Notes: generated by a model from the letters alone, not told the origin. A DNA stretch of 64,000 nt from DASUBN01 sp036500225 (GCA_036500225.1 DASYCJ010000020.1:1-64000); one strand, 5' to 3'. Positions 25,955 to 33,889 are shown, counted from the stretch's first letter. Numbers and translations are program-made.

Positions 25955-26992
25955 ATGCGTAGATCCGCCACCGTCATAGGCCTGACTACGGCCTGCCTCA
26001 GCGTGCTCTTGTTCCTGGGTTGCGGCGGAGGCGCCGGCGGCTACGGCAGCAGTAGCAGTAGCGGCAGCACCCCCTCCAACATCGCCACCGAGATCGTCAT
26101 CTCGCCCTCCACTGCCGCGATCTCCATGGGCGGCATGCAGCAGTACAAGGCGGTCACCAAGAACTCCAGCGGCACCACCATCACCGGCGTTATCCTCACC
26201 TGGACTTCCTCCAACACCGCGGTGGCCACCGTCGACAGCAACGGCAATGCCAGCGCCGTGGGCACGGGCACCACCTCCATCACCGCCTCCGTCACCTATA
26301 ACAACAACGGCGTGTATACCACCGGTACCGGAACCACCTACACCAGCAACATGGCGACCCTCACGGTCACCGCCATGAACGCGGTGATGGGCACCGCCGC
26401 CACCGGTCACGCCCTGTCCGGCGCCCTCATCACCCTCAAGGATGCGGACGGCAAGAGCCAAAGCACCGTGAGTGGTGACGATGGTCGCTTCAGCTTCTCC
26501 ACCGCGGGCCTGAAGGCGCCGTTCCTGATGAAGGCCGACGATGGCCGCGGCCGCGTGCTGTTCGGTACCGCTGCTGCGGACGGCGGCGCCAACATCGATA
26601 CAGCCACGGACCTCATGGTGCGCAGTTGGTACATGGCCCACGGCAGCACGCCGGAGGCGGCCTTCCCGGACATGCAGAACCATCCGGCCCCGGATGGCAA
26701 ATCCCTGTCCCTCATAGACAAGCACTTCACCCGCCTGCTCGGCACGGCCCTGACGGCGGAAGGCCTGGACAGCCGCCACTTCAGCTTGGTGTCCACTTCC
26801 TTTAACGCCGACGGCACCGGCTTCGACGCAGTGCTGGATCACACCCGGGCTCTCACGGGCTCGCACCTGCAATTGCAGGATGGGCTCGCGGGCCAGGTGA
26901 CGGACATCGGCTTCGAAGGCAAGACCATGAACCTCAGCACCCGCGGCATGGATGACGCGGCGCCGACCACGGTGCGCATCGACCTTCCCTGA
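25955..26992 (+). CDS. Lipoprotein with bacterial Ig-like (Big_2) domain
   Basis: Exported lipoprotein of 345 residues. Signal peptide with lipobox LLFLGC, then a flexible Gly/Ser stretch. A Big_2 type Ig domain covers roughly residues 45-145 (AISMGGMQQYKAVTKN, ILTWTSSNTAVATVDSNGNASAVGTG). Residues 150-200 resemble a carboxypeptidase regulatory-like fold (ALSGALITLKDADGKS, GDDGRFSFS). The C-terminal part is not recognised. A surface or cell-envelope role is likely; nothing more can be said. A strong bidirectional terminator follows. Confidence 0.7.
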   Translation: MRRSATVIGLTTACLSVLLFLGCGGGAGGYGSSSSSGSTPSNIATEIVISPSTAAISMGGMQQYKAVTKNSSGTTITGVILTWTSSNTAVATVDSNGNASAVGTGTTSITASVTYNNNGVYTTGTGTTYTSNMATLTVTAMNAVMGTAATGHALSGALITLKDADGKSQSTVSGDDGRFSFSTAGLKAPFLMKADDGRGRVLFGTAAADGGANIDTATDLMVRSWYMAHGSTPEAAFPDMQNHPAPDGKSLSLIDKHFTRLLGTALTAEGLDSRHFSLVSTSFNADGTGFDAVLDHTRALTGSHLQLQDGLAGQVTDIGFEGKTMNLSTRGMDDAAPTTVRIDLP

Positions 26993-27032
26993 TAAGGGTG
27001 CGGACGCGACGCCGTGTGTCGGCGGTGTCGCA

Positions 27033-27066
27033 TAAAAAAGGCCGCCTAGGAAGGGCGGCCTTTTTC
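27033..27066. terminator. Bidirectional intrinsic terminator
   Basis: GGCCGCC (27040-27046) and GGCGGCC (27054-27060) with flanking A-run and T-run extend to a 12-bp stem with a 7-nt loop. It stands between the convergent Ig-like lipoprotein and msrA genes and can serve both. Confidence 0.9.
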
Positions 27067-27086
27067 TTTCAGCCTCTTCAGTCAGT

Positions 27087-27719
27087 TCAGATCGAACAGC
27101 TCACGCCCGTCCCACCGATTCCGCAGTAGCCATCCGGGTTCTTGGCCAGATACTGCTGGTGATAATCCTCGGCGTAGTAGAACTCGGGCGCCGCACGCAC
27201 CTCGGTGGTGATGGCGGGGTAGCCCGCTTTCTTCAGAGCATCCTGATAGTCCTTGAGCGAATCCTGCGCGGCTTGCAGTTGCTCCTCACCATAGGTGTAG
27301 ATCGTGGAACGGTACTGGGTGCCCACGTCATTGCCCTGGCGCATACCCTGGGTGGGATCGTGGGCTTCCCAGAAAGCCTTCAGTAAAGCGCCGTAACTGG
27401 TCTGCTTCGGGTCGTACACCACCAGCACCACTTCCGAGTGTCCGGTGCGGCCGCTGCAGACTTCCTCATAAGTGGGGTTCGGCGTGTAACCGCCCGCATA
27501 ACCCACGGCAGTCACGTACACGCCCGGCAGCTTCCAGAACTTGCGCTCGGCGCCCCAGAAACAGCCCAAGCCGAACACTGCCTGTTGCAGGCCTGCAGGG
27601 AACGGGGCTTTAAGGGGATGGCCGTTGACGAAGTGCTTGTCCGGCACGGCCACGGGCGTGGCGCGCCCGGGCAGGGCCCGGCCTGAATCGACCATCTGGG
27701 TCTTGTGGCTACCGAACAT
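27087..27719 (-). CDS. msrA: Peptide-methionine (S)-S-oxide reductase
   Basis: Cytoplasmic repair enzyme of 210 residues reducing the S epimer of methionine sulfoxide in proteins. The catalytic Cys53 lies in the hallmark GLGCFWGAE. Family residues follow in VGYAGGYTPNPTYEEVCSGRTGH and FYYAEDYHQQYL. Resolving cysteines are likely those in DGYCGIGGTGVSC at the C-terminus. Length and N-terminal extension (FVNGHPLKAPFP) match the E. coli type. Single gene; ends at the bidirectional terminator. Confidence 0.95.
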   Translation of the reverse strand: MFGSHKTQMVDSGRALPGRATPVAVPDKHFVNGHPLKAPFPAGLQQAVFGLGCFWGAERKFWKLPGVYVTAVGYAGGYTPNPTYEEVCSGRTGHSEVVLVVYDPKQTSYGALLKAFWEAHDPTQGMRQGNDVGTQYRSTIYTYGEEQLQAAQDSLKDYQDALKKAGYPAITTEVRAAPEFYYAEDYHQQYLAKNPDGYCGIGGTGVSCSI

Positions 27720-27794
27720 GGGGAACCTCGCGGTCTTTGAGACTTGCGTCCAGGGATATATGCCTAGACCTTAATGAGGGCTCGATTATTACCT

Positions 27795-28628
27795 TCAAGC
27801 CCCGCGCTTGGCAGCCTTGAACTCGGCACCGACCTTGTGCAGGTCCACGGAGGGCTTGGGGTAGCTCATCTTGAGGGCCTCCAGACGCTCCACCACGATG
27901 CGCGCCACCGCCAGGTTGCGGAACCACTTGTGGTCCGAGGGGATCACGAACCAGGGAGCCGCCGTGCTGCTGCACTTGGAGAGGGCTTCCTCATAAGCCT
28001 TGGTGTAGTCGTCCCAGTAGCCCCGCTCGGAATAGTCGGCTTCGCTGATCTTCCATTGCTTGGAGGGATCCTCGAGCCGGTCCTTGAAACGCTTGAGCTG
28101 CTCTTCCTTGGAGATATGCAGGAAGAACTTCAACACCACGGTCTCGTGATCGATGAGTTCACCCTCGAAACCATTGATACGCTTATAGCGCTTGGACCAG
28201 ATCTTCTTCGGCACGAGGTCATGGACCCGCACCACCAAGACGTCTTCGTAGTGGGAGCGGTTGAAGATCACCACTTCGCCCCGGGCCGGCGCGGCTTTGT
28301 GGGCGCGCCACAGGAAGTCGTGTGAGGCTTCCTCTTCCGAAGGTTGGCGGAACTTGGCCACCCGGCAACCTTGCGGGTTCATGGCGCCGAGCACGTGGTT
28401 GATGGTGCCGTCCTTGCCGGCGGTATCCATGGCCTGCAAGCAGATGAGCAGCGAATGACGGTTCTGCACGTACAGGAGTTCCTGCAACTCCCGCAGGCGT
28501 TCTTGATAGTGGTCGAGCTGGGCTTGCGCTGCCTTGTGGCTCTCGAGCTTGTCGGTAAAGGCGGGATCGATGTCGGCGAGGTGCAGCCGCTTGCCGGGCT
28601 TCACGCCGAAGCGCTTCTGATAGTCCAC
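27795..28628 (-). CDS. Polyphosphate kinase 2 family phosphotransferase
   Basis: PPK2-type enzyme of 277 residues, transferring phosphate between polyphosphate and a nucleotide. Walker A is QAMDTAGKDGTINHV (about 65-80), followed by the motif RQPSEEEASHDFLWRAHKA, and the lid/Walker B region IFNRSHYEDVLVVRVH. Single-domain length fits class I or class III PPK2. Class III enzymes act on AMP and ADP; I cannot assign the class with certainty. The neighbours msrA and DoxX do not indicate a pathway. Confidence 0.9.
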   Translation of the reverse strand: MDYQKRFGVKPGKRLHLADIDPAFTDKLESHKAAQAQLDHYQERLRELQELLYVQNRHSLLICLQAMDTAGKDGTINHVLGAMNPQGCRVAKFRQPSEEEASHDFLWRAHKAAPARGEVVIFNRSHYEDVLVVRVHDLVPKKIWSKRYKRINGFEGELIDHETVVLKFFLHISKEEQLKRFKDRLEDPSKQWKISEADYSERGYWDDYTKAYEEALSKCSSTAAPWFVIPSDHKWFRNLAVARIVVERLEALKMSYPKPSVDLHKVGAEFKAAKRGA

Positions 28629-28685
28629 CTCTCGCCTCCGAGTATCGACGGGAGCGACTACCTTAGCGCGTTTGGATGAGGCGCG

Positions 28686-28712
28686 CCGGGCAGGGCGTCA
28701 CGCCCTGCCCGG
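28686..28712. repeat. 12-bp perfect hairpin enclosing the DoxX stop codon
   Basis: CCGGGCAGGGCG (28686-28697), loop TCA, CGCCCTGCCCGG (28701-28712). The loop TCA is the reverse complement of the TGA stop of the DoxX gene. Neither strand has a T-run after it, so it is not a standard intrinsic terminator. Confidence 0.7.
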
Positions 28713-29132
28713 CCCCCTTATGAAGCATCCGGCCTTGGCGGTGCTCATGGCAGCCCGCATCTTGAGACGGGCATCCAGGCTGTAACTGCCCGCGCCGCAA
28801 GCGGCCACGTACAGGAAGCCGCCGGTGAGGGCCATGTTCTTCATGAAGTCGATGAGTTGGATCTCATCGCCGTCATGCAGGTGCACCAGGAAGCCCGACA
28901 TGACGCAGAACACGGCGAGCGCGACTGCAGCAGCACGGGTGTGGAAGCCGGTCAGCAACAGCAGGCCGGCGCCGATCTCCCAGGCCACCAATATCGGTTT
29001 GATGGCACCGGGTACACCCCAGTCCGCGACGTAGTTATGGATGCTGGTGAGGCTCATCAGGCGGCCGTAGCCGGTCCAGAAGAACATGGCCGCGAGCAGC
29101 ACGCGGCCCACGAGCATGGATAGGTTCTGCAT
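28698..29132 (-). CDS. DoxX-family membrane protein
   Basis: Four-helix inner-membrane protein of about 144 residues. DoxX hallmarks are LVGRVLLAAMFFWTGYGRL at the start, GAIKPILVAWEIGAGLLLLTGFHTR in the middle and FMKNMALTGGFLYVAACGAGSYSLD near the end. The family is tied to oxidative-stress or thiosulfate/quinone metabolism in some organisms, without a single defined reaction. Start choice: ATG at 29132 with GGGAGAG 7 nt upstream; ATG at 29147 is equally well served by another GGGAGAG. The last 12 residues are encoded by a strong hairpin and are probably not conserved. Confidence 0.85.
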   Translation of the reverse strand: MQNLSMLVGRVLLAAMFFWTGYGRLMSLTSIHNYVADWGVPGAIKPILVAWEIGAGLLLLTGFHTRAAAVALAVFCVMSGFLVHLHDGDEIQLIDFMKNMALTGGFLYVAACGAGSYSLDARLKMRAAMSTAKAGCFIRGPGRA

Positions 29133-29246
29133 GGTGGTCTCTCCCATGGTCACTCTCCCGATTCATTCGTGGTTACGGCCTACCCCGCTGGCGGCCGCCC
29201 TATAGCTTACGTCAGGAGAGGTCCTAGCGGTCGTCCGACATAAATA

Positions 29247-29278
29247 AGCCGCCGACCCCCTGGCGGAGACCGGCGGCT
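29247..29278 (-). terminator. Terminator after gstA
   Basis: On the minus strand AGCCGCCG (29278-29271) pairs with CGGCGGCT (29254-29247) around a 16-nt loop and is followed by TATTTAT. It lies 15 nt after the gstA stop. Confidence 0.65.
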
Positions 29279-29292
29279 GTCTCAGGGCCCGT

Positions 29293-29901
29293 TTAGGCCG
29301 CGGCTTTCTCGGCTTGCAGGGCGGCCTTGACCTTCGGACGGTCCGCCACGCGCTGGCGGTAGTCCGAGAGGTTCTTCCACTTGGCGAGGTCGATGTCCAC
29401 GTGCGGGGACCAGCTGATCACCGTGTAGAGATAGGCATCCGCCACCGTGAACTGCTCGCCCATCAGGTATTTATGGGTGTGGAAGTGCTTCTCCAGCTCG
29501 TCGAAGCGCTTGCCGAGCTTGTCCTTGAAGATGGCCTTGGCGTCGTCCTTCAGGTCCTTGTTGAACAGCGGGCTATAGGTCTTGTGGATCTCGCTGCTGA
29601 TGAAAGTCAGCCAGCTATTGGCGCGAAGACGGTCCACAGTGCCCTGCTTGGGGATCACGGCGGAAGCCGGGGACAGGTCGCCGATGTACTGCAAGAGGGC
29701 CGCACCTTCGGTGAAGACTTCGCCGTCGTCCAACTGCAGGGCCGGTACGTAACCGCGGGGGCTGATCTTGTAGAAGTCGCTGCCATCCTTGAGCTTGTGC
29801 ACGCTGGTATCGACGCGCACCAGCTCGACCGGCACGCCGGCTTCATGGAAGGCGATGCTGGAAGCCTGGGAACAGGCGCCGGGGGAGAAATACAGTTTCA
29901 T
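29293..29901 (-). CDS. gstA: Glutathione S-transferase, bacterial beta class
   Basis: Cytoplasmic GST of 202 residues. The N-terminal thioredoxin-like domain begins KLYFSPGACSQASSIAFHEAG, with Cys10 of the beta class; the glutathione-contacting segment is RGYVPALQLDDGEVFTEGAALLQYI. The helical C-terminal domain holds the N-capping motif FTVADAYLYTV. It conjugates or reduces electrophiles with glutathione. It lies 33 nt after the ene-reductase gene and should be co-transcribed with it, giving two enzymes for electrophile detoxification under one operator. Confidence 0.92.
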   Translation of the reverse strand: MKLYFSPGACSQASSIAFHEAGVPVELVRVDTSVHKLKDGSDFYKISPRGYVPALQLDDGEVFTEGAALLQYIGDLSPASAVIPKQGTVDRLRANSWLTFISSEIHKTYSPLFNKDLKDDAKAIFKDKLGKRFDELEKHFHTHKYLMGEQFTVADAYLYTVISWSPHVDIDLAKWKNLSDYRQRVADRPKVKAALQAEKAAA

Positions 29902-29934
29902 GGTCTGGACTCCTTGTTGGTGTTTGGATTCGCT

Positions 29935-31032
29935 TCAAGCTGCTGCGCTTCGCAGCGGCGGGTAATCGATGTAGCCCTTGGGGCCAGGGCTATAGAAAGT
30001 GGCGGAATCGGCCTTAGCCAACTCGGCGCCGTCGCGGAAACGATCCACCAGGTCCGGGTTGGAGATGAAGGGGATGCCATAGGCGACCATATCGGCGCGG
30101 CCCGCCACGATGGTCTCGTTGCCCTTCTCCCGGTCATAGCCGGTGTTGGTGATGAGGATGCCCTTATATAGATGGCGATAATGGCCGGTCACATCCGCCA
30201 CCGCGCCCGCCGGGACCGGGCCGGCCGCATCCCGCAGGTGCAGATAGGCTAGGCCATAGTCAGAGAGCTTGCCGATGACGTGGTCATAGAGGGCCACGTT
30301 CTCGGAATCCAGCGGCGAGTTGTAGGCATTGGAGGGTGAGAGCCGGATACCGGTCTTGCCGGCCCCGACCTCTTTCACCACCGCTTCCACCACTTCGAAC
30401 AGAAAGCGAGCACGGTTCGAGAGGCTGCCGCCGTATTCGTCGGTGCGCTGGTTGGAGCTGTCACGCAGGAACTGCTGGACGAGATAACCGTTGGCACCGT
30501 GGATCTCCACGCCGTCGAAACCGGCGGCCATGGAGTTCCGTGCGCCTTGGGCGAAGTCCTGTACCACCTGTTTCACTTCTACAGTAGAGAGTGCTCGCGC
30601 CGCCACCGTGTCTTTCTGTACACCGGCCGGCACATAGGCCTTGGTCTTGGGGTTGTAAGCGGAGGCGGACACCGGCAACTCGCCGCCGTGGAAATCCGGA
30701 TGGGAGACTGCGCCCACATGCCAGAGCTGCAGGAAGATGCGCCCGCCGCGGGTATGCACGGCTTCGGTCACTCTCTTCCAACCTGCGATCTGCTCCGGCG
30801 AGTAGATGCCCGGGGTGTTCACGTAGCCCATGCCCTGGGGTGAGATCTGGCTGCCCTCGGTGACGATGAGACCGGCACTGGCACGCTGCGCGTAGTACTC
30901 AACGTGCAGATCCGTGGGCGCCAGGGCCGGATTGTCGGCCCGATCACGGGTCATGGGCGCCATGACCACGCGGTTCTTGAGTTGGTAGTCGCCGACCTTC
31001 ACCGAGGTCAGCAGGGGCTGCGTCTGGCTCAT
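29935..31032 (-). CDS. nemA: Old-yellow-enzyme ene-reductase (NemA-like)
   Basis: FMN-dependent alkene reductase of 365 residues, TIM barrel. Motifs: LKNRVVMAPMTRDRAD, the ligand-binding VEIHGANGYLVQQFL (His/Asn pair HGAN), RTDEYGGSLSNRARF, and the FMN phosphate region near the C-terminus (YGIPFISNPDLVDR). It reduces activated double bonds such as N-ethylmaleimide. I chose ATG 31032 because GAAGG lies 8 nt upstream; ATG 31038 is too close to it. Downstream gstA is in the same operon. An operator shared with the nearby ArsR-type gene lies 37-56 nt upstream. Confidence 0.9.
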   Translation of the reverse strand: MSQTQPLLTSVKVGDYQLKNRVVMAPMTRDRADNPALAPTDLHVEYYAQRASAGLIVTEGSQISPQGMGYVNTPGIYSPEQIAGWKRVTEAVHTRGGRIFLQLWHVGAVSHPDFHGGELPVSASAYNPKTKAYVPAGVQKDTVAARALSTVEVKQVVQDFAQGARNSMAAGFDGVEIHGANGYLVQQFLRDSSNQRTDEYGGSLSNRARFLFEVVEAVVKEVGAGKTGIRLSPSNAYNSPLDSENVALYDHVIGKLSDYGLAYLHLRDAAGPVPAGAVADVTGHYRHLYKGILITNTGYDREKGNETIVAGRADMVAYGIPFISNPDLVDRFRDGAELAKADSATFYSPGPKGYIDYPPLRSAAA

Positions 31033-31068
31033 ATCCATATCCTTCGAGTGTGCGTTGGTTGTAACGAA

Positions 31069-31088
31069 ATATCTATGAATGTCGATAT
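31069..31088 (-). promoter_or_regulatory. Operator of the nemA-gstA operon
   Basis: ATATC-N10-GATAT inverted repeat. The minus-strand decamer GACATATCGA is identical to that in the promoter of the ArsR-type gene at 31467-31494. Aligning the two sites places TAGACA as -35 and TATTTC as a weak -10 at the same spacing, so the repeat lies in the promoter spacer. Confidence 0.65.
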
Positions 31089-31154
31089 GTCTAATCAGAA
31101 GAGTAGCCCCTTCGGGCATGCGACGCGGTCGCACTGCATCTGACTTGAATCAGC

Positions 31155-31460
31155 TCAAATTTCTTCCTTGAGGAATTTGCTCAGATCCTTGAGAGCGTCT
31201 TCGTTGCGCTCGTAGTACGTGAACTGCCCTTCCCGGCGCGGCACCACGAGACCCGCCTTCATGAGCATGGAAAGGTAATGGGAGGCGGTGGACTGGGAGA
31301 GGCCGAGCTTCTCCTGGATCTCGCCCACGCACACGAGCTTGCCGCGGGGACCGCCGCCGGGGCAGGAACCGCCGAAGTGCTGCTGCGGGTTCTTCATCCA
31401 GTGAAGGATCTGCAGCCGTGACTTGTTGGCCAGTGCCTTGAATATCAGTACCTGATCCAT
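31155..31460 (-). CDS. ArsR-type repressor, probable regulator of nemA-gstA
   Basis: Winged-helix protein of 101 residues: LIFKALANKSRLQILHWM start, recognition helix LSQSTASHYLSMLMKAGLV, wing FTYYERNED. Two cysteines (GGSCPGGGPRG and LVCVGEI) sit between helices 2 and 3, in a Gly-rich insert where metal or electrophile sensing could occur. It is not an arsenic-type CxC sensor. The same operator is found in its own promoter and upstream of nemA, so it likely represses both. The gene ends about 120 nt before the nemA start. Confidence 0.85.
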   Translation of the reverse strand: MDQVLIFKALANKSRLQILHWMKNPQQHFGGSCPGGGPRGKLVCVGEIQEKLGLSQSTASHYLSMLMKAGLVVPRREGQFTYYERNEDALKDLSKFLKEEI

Positions 31461-31466
31461 GTCGGC

Positions 31467-31494
31467 ATTATATCGAGATTCTTCGATATGTCAA
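31467..31494 (-). promoter_or_regulatory. Promoter/operator of the ArsR-type gene (leaderless)
   Basis: Minus strand: perfect TTGACA (31494-31489), 16-nt spacer, perfect TATAAT (31472-31467), then only six nt before the ATG at 31460. The spacer carries ATATC-N10-GATAT (31470-31489), so repressor binding would block the polymerase. With no space for a ribosome site, the mRNA should start at or very near the AUG. Confidence 0.8.
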
Positions 31495-31608
31495 TGTCCT
31501 TGCCAGACCCACCCATTGGGCCTCTGCCGCCCGGTTTACCGATGGCAGGCCCCGCGCCTAGACTCCAAACCCTCTAAACCCCAAGCCCTCCCCATCCATC
31601 AAAGGGAC

Positions 31609-32181
31609 ATGGAAACAGCCACCGCCATGCATGTGACCGAACTCAAAGCCGCGGCGGCCAATGACGACCACAGCCTGGCGGACCGGGCCCGGAACGGCGA
31701 TACCAAGGCCTTCGAGCAGCTATACCGGCGCTATGTGGGCCGAGTGCATGCGGTGTGCCTGAGGCTCGCCGGCAACAAGACGGTGGCGGAGGAATGCACT
31801 CAGGACGCCTTCGTGAAGGCATGGGAGTCCCTGAAGAGCTTCCGCGGCGACGCGGGCTTCGGCACTTGGGTACACCGCATCGCGGTCAACGCGGTGCTGG
31901 AACGGCACCGCACCCAGATCCGCCAGGGCGCCTGGGTCAGTGCCGGCGACCAGGAACTGATGGAGTCCGTGCCCGGCGCGGACGCGGATCCCGGCCACGG
32001 CCTGGATCTCGAACAATGCATCGCGGAACTCCCGCCGGCAGCACGCATGGTGTTCGTGCTGTTCGACGTGGAAGGACACAGCCACGAGGAGATCGCCGGC
32101 ATGACCGGGCTCGCCGTGGGTACCAGCAAAGCGCATCTACATCGGGCCCGCCAGATATTGCGGGCGAGGTTGGACTCATGA
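31609..32181 (+). CDS. ECF sigma factor
   Basis: Group 4 sigma factor of about 190 residues. Region 2 is FEQLYRRYVGRVHAVCLRLAGNKTVAEECTQ-like (residues 32-65) with FVKAWESL and GTWVHRIAVN; region 4 is LPPAARMVFVLFDVEGHSHEEIA and its HTH TGLAVGTSKAHLHRARQIL. ATG 31609 has AAAGGG close upstream; ATG 31627 is an alternative. It overlaps the anti-sigma gene by ATGA, so both are made in step. The DUF4097 gene is the third member; the target regulon is unknown. Confidence 0.9.
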   Translation: METATAMHVTELKAAAANDDHSLADRARNGDTKAFEQLYRRYVGRVHAVCLRLAGNKTVAEECTQDAFVKAWESLKSFRGDAGFGTWVHRIAVNAVLERHRTQIRQGAWVSAGDQELMESVPGADADPGHGLDLEQCIAELPPAARMVFVLFDVEGHSHEEIAGMTGLAVGTSKAHLHRARQILRARLDS

Positions 32182-32696
32182 ACCAAGAACACGACAAGCT
32201 CGACTCGACCTTGAAGCGCCTGCCGCGCGAGGTGCAGCCCAGCCACGACCTGTGGCCCGGCATCGACGCGCGCCTGAAGCGGCGGCACGCGGTGCGTCCC
32301 TTATGGACGTACGGCATGGCCGCGAGCCTGCTGGTGGCGGTCGCCGCCGGCGCGCTCTGGTTCGGGGTCGGCATGCACCACCAGGCGGGCACGCCGCAGG
32401 AGATCGTAGCCTCCGGCACCGGCAGCCCGCAGAACGCGTATCTGACACAACGCGCGGCCTTCGCCGAGGACAGCCTGCAGAGCGCCAAGGACCTGAGCCC
32501 CGCCACCCGCGCCGTGATCCTGAAGAACCTGCGCATCATCGAGGGCTCGATGCAGGACATCCAGGCGGCCCTGGACAAGGACCCCAACAATCCGCGCCTC
32601 CGGGCGCTGCTCTTCGACCTTTACCAGAACGAAGCCCGTCTGCTGGCAGCGACCCAGCAGGCCCAAGCCAAGACCACCGCGAGGGACTCACTATGA
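32178..32696 (+). CDS. Membrane anti-sigma factor (putative)
   Basis: Single-pass inner-membrane protein of 172 residues. The short cytoplasmic N-terminus (about 50 residues, LKRLPREVQPSHDLWPGIDARLK) has the HDLWPGI-type segment seen in anti-sigma factors next to ECF genes, but no HxxxCxxC zinc motif. The membrane helix is YGMAASLLVAVAAGALWFGV. The periplasmic part is helical and may sense a signal. Overlaps both neighbours by ATGA. Function is inferred from position and topology. Confidence 0.75.
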   Translation: MNQEHDKLDSTLKRLPREVQPSHDLWPGIDARLKRRHAVRPLWTYGMAASLLVAVAAGALWFGVGMHHQAGTPQEIVASGTGSPQNAYLTQRAAFAEDSLQSAKDLSPATRAVILKNLRIIEGSMQDIQAALDKDPNNPRLRALLFDLYQNEARLLAATQQAQAKTTARDSL

Positions 32697-33697
32697 AACG
32701 CCTTCTCATCATCCTGGCCTATGCCTTGTTCGGGCTCACTGCCGTGGCGGGGACTTTCACCCTCATGGCCGTGACCTCCGGCACCGCCTATGCCCATGAC
32801 CACAGCCACGACAGTGACAGCGACGATAACGACGACGATGACGACAGCGGCAGCCGCCAGGGCACCCGCACCGTCAATGCGAGCCAGCCACTCAAGGCCG
32901 ATGGCGAAGTGCGCATCGACGACCTGGCCGGGACCGTCAAGGTACTGGCCTGGGACAAGAACGAGGTGCAGGTCACCGGCACCATCGGCTCGCTGGTGGA
33001 GAAACTCGACGTGCACGGCGATGCCAACGGCGTCGACATCAAGGTCGTCCTGCCGCACCACTCCCACAGCGGTGACGACTGCGACATCTGCGGCGAGTTG
33101 CAGATCCAGGTGCCGAAGGGTGCCCACCTCGAGGTCAGCACCGTGAGCGCCGACGTGGAAGCCAACGGCCTCGCCGGCCCCGTGCTGCTCGGCACCGTGA
33201 GCGGCAGCGAGACCTTGAACTCCACTTCCGGCCACATCGACCTGCGCACCGTGAGCGGCGACATCACCGCGGTGGGCTCGGGCAAGGCCGCGCAGATCGC
33301 AGCCAACAGCGTCAGCGGCACCGTGCGGCTCTCGGATGTTGACGGCAGCGTGGACGCGGAGAACGTGAGCGGCGAGATCAAGCTCACCTCGCGCACGGTC
33401 AGCAACCTCAAGATGAGTGCCACCTCCGGCGACCTGGATTTCCAGGGCGTGCTGCTGAAGGGCGGCAACTACGACATCAACAATGTCAGCGGCGACGTGA
33501 AGCTGTCAGTGGGCAGCTCGCCGGATGCGCGCTTCGACATCTCAAGTTTCAGCGGCGACATCGACAACAGCTTCGGACCGAAGGCGACCCGGGTCAGCAA
33601 GTACAGCCCCGGCATGGAGTTGCACTTCACCAGCGGCAACAACTCCGCCACCTTCACGGCCCGGACCTTAAGCGGAGACATCCGTCTCCAGAATTGA
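32693..33697 (+). CDS. Exported DUF4097 beta-helix protein with acidic/His segment
   Basis: Secreted protein of 334 residues. After the signal peptide comes a His/Asp-rich stretch (HDHSHDSDSDD and on), likely metal-binding. Then a DUF4097/DUF4098 right-handed beta-helix with repeated VSG or FSG turns (TVSGSETLNSTSG, TVSGDITAVG, NVSGEIKLTS, SFSGDIDNSF, TLSGDIRLQ). A CDIC pair lies near residue 130. DUF4097 genes are often the last member of ECF/anti-sigma operons. It may be a cell-surface structural element; no enzyme motif is visible. Confidence 0.8.
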   Translation: MKRLLIILAYALFGLTAVAGTFTLMAVTSGTAYAHDHSHDSDSDDNDDDDDSGSRQGTRTVNASQPLKADGEVRIDDLAGTVKVLAWDKNEVQVTGTIGSLVEKLDVHGDANGVDIKVVLPHHSHSGDDCDICGELQIQVPKGAHLEVSTVSADVEANGLAGPVLLGTVSGSETLNSTSGHIDLRTVSGDITAVGSGKAAQIAANSVSGTVRLSDVDGSVDAENVSGEIKLTSRTVSNLKMSATSGDLDFQGVLLKGGNYDINNVSGDVKLSVGSSPDARFDISSFSGDIDNSFGPKATRVSKYSPGMELHFTSGNNSATFTARTLSGDIRLQN

Positions 33698-33721
33698 GGC
33701 CGGTCACCGGAACCCGGACTC

Positions 33722-33751
33722 CGAGGGCGCCGCAAGGCGCCCTCGCCTTTT
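33722..33751 (+). terminator. Terminator of the sigma/anti-sigma/DUF4097 operon
   Basis: Perfect 10-bp stem CGAGGGCGCC / GGCGCCCTCG with a GCAA tetraloop, followed by CCTTTT. It begins 24 nt after the DUF4097 stop codon. Confidence 0.88.
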
Positions 33752-33889
33752 GGAGGCCCAAGCGCAGCGCGGGGGTTGCCGGCGGCTTTACCTAAGTCAG
33801 GCGATCTGTGACGCGCGTTCAAGACGGTCTGTGCGCCGCTTCCGCGCCAGGACCGGGAGCCGGATTTAAGCTCGAAGGCGAGACCGGCG

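Noticed and set aside
32252..32692. Upstream extension of the DUF4097 frame through the anti-sigma gene
   Set aside because: The sequence before 32693 is Arg/Pro/Gly-rich shadow; a signal peptide starts exactly at the ATG that overlaps the anti-sigma stop.
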